NCBI GenBank assembly: GCA_005888335.1
Contig: VAWY01000140.1
Span: 1-8,777, forward strand
From: Actinomycetota bacterium
GTDB taxonomy: Bacteria > Actinomycetota > Thermoleophilia > Solirubrobacterales > Solirubrobacteraceae
Length of the DNA stretch: 8,777 bases
Direction of reading: 5' to 3'
Each line of letters starts with the position of its first letter. Position 1 is the stretch's first letter. A model generated the notes under the pieces. The model was given only the letters and a program-made list of their open reading frames with translations. It was not told where the DNA came from and made no database searches. Shown here piece by piece: positions 6,843 through 8,777 of this stretch. The position numbers and the translations under genes were made by a program.

Positions 6843-7417
6843 GCCGAGCCGCGCTGCTCGCGCTCGCCGCCGCGACCGCGGCCGGCGCGGTGCTCGCCGG
6901 CGCGGGCTGCGGGTCGGCCGCGCGCCGTCCTGCGGGGCCCGCCGCCGGGCCGCCCGTGCGGCCCGAGTTCAGCGCCGGCGCCCGGCGCGCCGACCTGCGG
7001 CGCGCGCTGGCCCTCGTCGGCGGCGTCTCGGCGCGCGCGCTGGGCTACCGCGTCGAGCTGGCCCCGCGCCGCGACGCCGGCCTGCGCGCGCTGACCGACA
7101 CCGGCACGCACACGATCACGCTGTTTTTGGCGCGCGACGACGCTCCGCACCGCACCGCCCACGATCTCGCGCACGAGCTCGGCCACGCCTGGGACGCCGA
7201 CGAGATGACGCCCGGGTCGCGGCGCGCCTATCTCGCCCGCCGCGCGGTACCCCGGGCGCGCTGGTGGCCGACCAGCGGCCGCAGCGACTACGACGTCGGC
7301 GCCGGCGACTTCGCCGAGGTCTTCGCGCTGTGCCACGCCGCCAGTCCCGAGTTCCGCAGCCGCCTCGCAACGCGCCCCGCCAACGCATGCTCCATCCTGC
7401 CGAGGGGCGCCCGATAA
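6839..7417 (+). CDS. Putative zinc metallopeptidase lipoprotein (HELGH zincin)
   Basis: The 192-aa product starts at a GTG that overlaps the TGA of the propeller gene (GTGA, 6839-6842), indicating translational coupling. The N-terminus is a hydrophobic signal ending in LAGAGC, a plausible lipobox with C24 as the lipidated residue, so the protein is probably anchored on the outer face of the membrane. Residues 108-119 read HDLAHELGHAWD; H112-E113-x2-H116 is the zincin signature. E160 in GDFAEVFA is a good candidate third zinc ligand, as in gluzincin-like small peptidases. C165 and C184 could form a disulfide. At under 200 residues it is far smaller than most secreted metalloproteases, and I cannot name its family. 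It may process or mature a partner encoded beside it, but that is inference from context. An inactive zinc-binding role is an alternative. Confidence 0.75.
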   Translation: MSRAALLALAAATAAGAVLAGAGCGSAARRPAGPAAGPPVRPEFSAGARRADLRRALALVGGVSARALGYRVELAPRRDAGLRALTDTGTHTITLFLARDDAPHRTAHDLAHELGHAWDADEMTPGSRRAYLARRAVPRARWWPTSGRSDYDVGAGDFAEVFALCHAASPEFRSRLATRPANACSILPRGAR

Positions 7418-7419
7418 CC

Positions 7420-8325
7420 ATGCTCCGTTCGCGCGTGCGGATGTTCCTCGTCGTGGTGGCCCTGGCCGCGGCGGCCGGGCTCGTGGTCAAGCTCGCCTCG
7501 CCGGGCGGCGGGGGCAGCGCGGCGGCGAGCATCGACCCGCACGGCGCGGCCGACGTCCCGGCGAGCAAGGTGCGCCGCGTGCTCGCGGCGACCGAGGCGG
7601 CCTCCACATCGAGCTCGCAGGCCGAGCTCGTCAGCCAGGGCCGCGCCATGTTCAACGATCCCGCCCTGGCCAAGCGCGGCGAGTCGTGCGGGGGCTGTCA
7701 CACCATCGGCACGACCAACGCCGCCCTCGGGACCACGCCGCACTTCGACGCGGACGGCAAGGTGATCTTCGCGCGCGACCCGCCGACGCTGGTCGACGCG
7801 GCCAAGACCCCGCCGTACGGGTGGATCGGTGGCGCGGCCACCCTGCGCGAGATGGTCCTCAACACGATCTTCACCCACTTCAAGGACGGCGTCAGCCAGC
7901 CCGAGGACAAGACCGCCGAGGAGACAGCCGCGCTCGTCGCGTACATCTCCTCGATCCGCGCGCCGACCTCGAGCTTCGACCAGGGCACGATGTCGGCCGC
8001 CGCGCTGCGCGGCGAGGCGCTGTTCCAGGGCAAGGGCGCCTGCATCGCCTGCCACGGCGGGCCGGCGTTCACCGACAACGGCCTGCACAACACGCTCGTC
8101 CCGAACCGGCCGGGGTGGAACGACCCCGGCGCTACGTTCCCGCCCGGCGCGTTCAACACGCCCACGCTGCGCGACGTTCGCAACAGCGCGCCGTACATGC
8201 ACAATGGCGTGTTCAACACGCTGCGGGAGGTGGTCGACTTCTACAACTCGCGCTCGTCCATCGCGCCGCTGCGCCTCACGCCGGCTGAGATCGACGACCT
8301 CGTCGCCTACTTGGAGGCGCTCTGA
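7420..8325 (+). CDS. Di-haem cytochrome c, CcpA/MauG peroxidase-like
   Basis: The 301-aa product starts at ATG 7420, 2 nt after the preceding stop, with GAGGGG at 7402-7407. An N-terminal membrane segment (about residues 8-25) acts as signal or anchor. Two c-type haem motifs are present: CGGCH (C90-C93-H94) and CIACH (C208-C211-H212). The second half carries the family signature TPTLRDVRNSAPYMHNG (residues 247-263), typical of bacterial di-haem cytochrome c peroxidases and MauG. The first half has the parallel PPTLVDAAKTPPYGWIGG (121-138), with W135 where the second half has H261. The protein is somewhat shorter than usual CcpA (about 320-350 aa). It should work outside the membrane, reducing peroxide with electrons from a cupredoxin or cytochrome, or oxidising a protein as MauG does. 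The cupredoxin gene directly downstream is a natural electron donor or acceptor. Peroxidase activity is inferred from family, not shown. Confidence 0.88.
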   Translation: MLRSRVRMFLVVVALAAAAGLVVKLASPGGGGSAAASIDPHGAADVPASKVRRVLAATEAASTSSSQAELVSQGRAMFNDPALAKRGESCGGCHTIGTTNAALGTTPHFDADGKVIFARDPPTLVDAAKTPPYGWIGGAATLREMVLNTIFTHFKDGVSQPEDKTAEETAALVAYISSIRAPTSSFDQGTMSAAALRGEALFQGKGACIACHGGPAFTDNGLHNTLVPNRPGWNDPGATFPPGAFNTPTLRDVRNSAPYMHNGVFNTLREVVDFYNSRSSIAPLRLTPAEIDDLVAYLEAL

Positions 8326-8386
8326 AACGACTTCACGCATCGCTCGCAGGAATCACCCCCTGTTCCCTCATCAGAAAGGAGCATCC

Positions 8387-8707
8387 ATGAGGAAGCTCAT
8401 CGCTCTCATGGTCGTGGCGGCCCTCACCGCCGCGCTCGCCCTGTCGGCCATCGCGTTCGGGGCCACCAAGAAGGTCGGCGTCAAGGGGCTGTCGTTCGTC
8501 CCGAAGTCGCTGGTCATCAAGAAGGGCACGACCGTGACGTGGCACTGGTCGGGCTCCCTCCCGCACAACGTCGCCGGCAAGGGCTTCAAGTCGAAGCTCG
8601 GCCCCAAGGTGACGTTCAGCCACAAGTTCACCAAGGCCGGCCGCTACGTCGTCGTGTGCACGATCCACAAGGCGGCTGGCATGACGATGGTCATCCGCGT
8701 CAAGTAG
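8387..8707 (+). CDS. Small secreted cupredoxin, plastocyanin-type
   Basis: The 106-aa product consists of a signal peptide (residues 1 to about 26; basic MRK, hydrophobic core, likely cut near AFGA) and one blue-copper domain of about 80 residues. Candidate ligands are H60 (SLPHNV), C91, H94 and M99; the C-x2-H-x4-M spacing (CTIHKAAGM) is that of plastocyanin and differs from the C-x2-H-x2-M of the cupredoxin at 2085-2825. The mature domain is strongly basic (many Lys), which would suit docking to an acidic partner. AGGAG (8377-8381) lies 5 nt before the ATG, a strong ribosome binding site. It follows the di-haem cytochrome by 61 nt, probably in the same operon though an internal promoter is possible, and a terminator follows 19 nt after its stop. 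The likely role is electron shuttle for the di-haem protein. Confidence 0.9.
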   Translation: MRKLIALMVVAALTAALALSAIAFGATKKVGVKGLSFVPKSLVIKKGTTVTWHWSGSLPHNVAGKGFKSKLGPKVTFSHKFTKAGRYVVVCTIHKAAGMTMVIRVK

Positions 8708-8726
8708 CAGCGCCGCATTTCACGCG

Positions 8727-8754
8727 AGGGGCCCCGGCACGCGCCGGGGCCCTT
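8727..8754 (+). terminator. Hairpin terminator of the propeller-peroxidase cluster
   Basis: A 12-bp stem with one G-U pair (AGGGGCCCCGGC, 8727-8738, against 8743-8754) and the tetraloop ACGC sits 19 nt after the last stop codon. It shares the GGGCCCC/GGGGCCCTT core with the hairpin at 1109-1136 and has only a TT tail. Confidence 0.7.
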
Positions 8755-8768
8755 GCGCGTTAACGCAA
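8753..8768. promoter_or_regulatory. Second TTGCG-N6-CGCAA palindrome
   Basis: TTGCG (8753-8757) and CGCAA (8764-8768) flank CGTTAA; a nested perfect palindrome, GCGTTAACGC, spans 8757-8766. Read on the minus strand it matches 14 of 16 bases of the element at 3053-3068. It overlaps the tail of the terminator and may be the operator of the next, off-window gene. Confidence 0.4.
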
Positions 8769-8777
8769 CGCGGCTGC

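Overview
The window is very GC-rich and has the style of a Thermoleophilia (Solirubrobacterales-type) actinomycete. Three things point that way. The leftmost gene belongs to a Cys-containing surface-protein type that I associate with that order. Signal-bearing proteins carry Ala/Pro linkers and basic Ig-like C-terminal domains. Most termination signals are GC-rich hairpins without a U-tract. The assignment is from pattern recognition, not from a search.

Layout, left to right. (1) Positions 2-1051 are the 3' part of a large secreted or surface protein on +, followed by two stem-loops (1062-1090, 1109-1136). (2) Positions 1173-1541 encode a standalone receiver domain (NarL/FixJ-like) with no output domain. 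(3) About 440 bp (1542-1983) hold no convincing gene. (4) Two tandem perfect hairpins (1984-2023, 2030-2067) lie just beyond the 3' end of a minus-strand secreted cupredoxin gene (2085-2825) with an amicyanin-type copper loop. (5) A roughly 300 bp divergent intergenic region contains several palindromes, including TTGCG-N6-CGCAA. (6) A tightly packed plus-strand cluster follows: a 1238-aa secreted protein with a degenerate cupredoxin-like domain and a seven-blade Vgb-like beta-propeller (3126-6842); a small HELGH zincin lipoprotein (6839-7417, 4-bp overlap); a di-haem cytochrome c of the CcpA/MauG peroxidase type (7420-8325, 2-nt gap); and a small plastocyanin-type cupredoxin (8387-8707). A hairpin at 8727-8754 closes the unit. 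Directly behind it lies a second TTGCG-N6-CGCAA palindrome, 14/16 identical to the first when inverted.

Taken together, 2085-8707 looks like an envelope redox cassette: two blue-copper electron carriers with different ligand loops, a di-haem peroxidase-like protein, a large secreted propeller scaffold or enzyme, and a metallopeptidase. The plausible common theme is extracytoplasmic electron transfer, peroxide handling or oxidative protein modification. The substrate cannot be read from the sequence. The most interesting points are the gene combination itself, the decayed copper site in the propeller protein, the duplicated halves of the di-haem protein and the paired palindromes that bracket the cluster.
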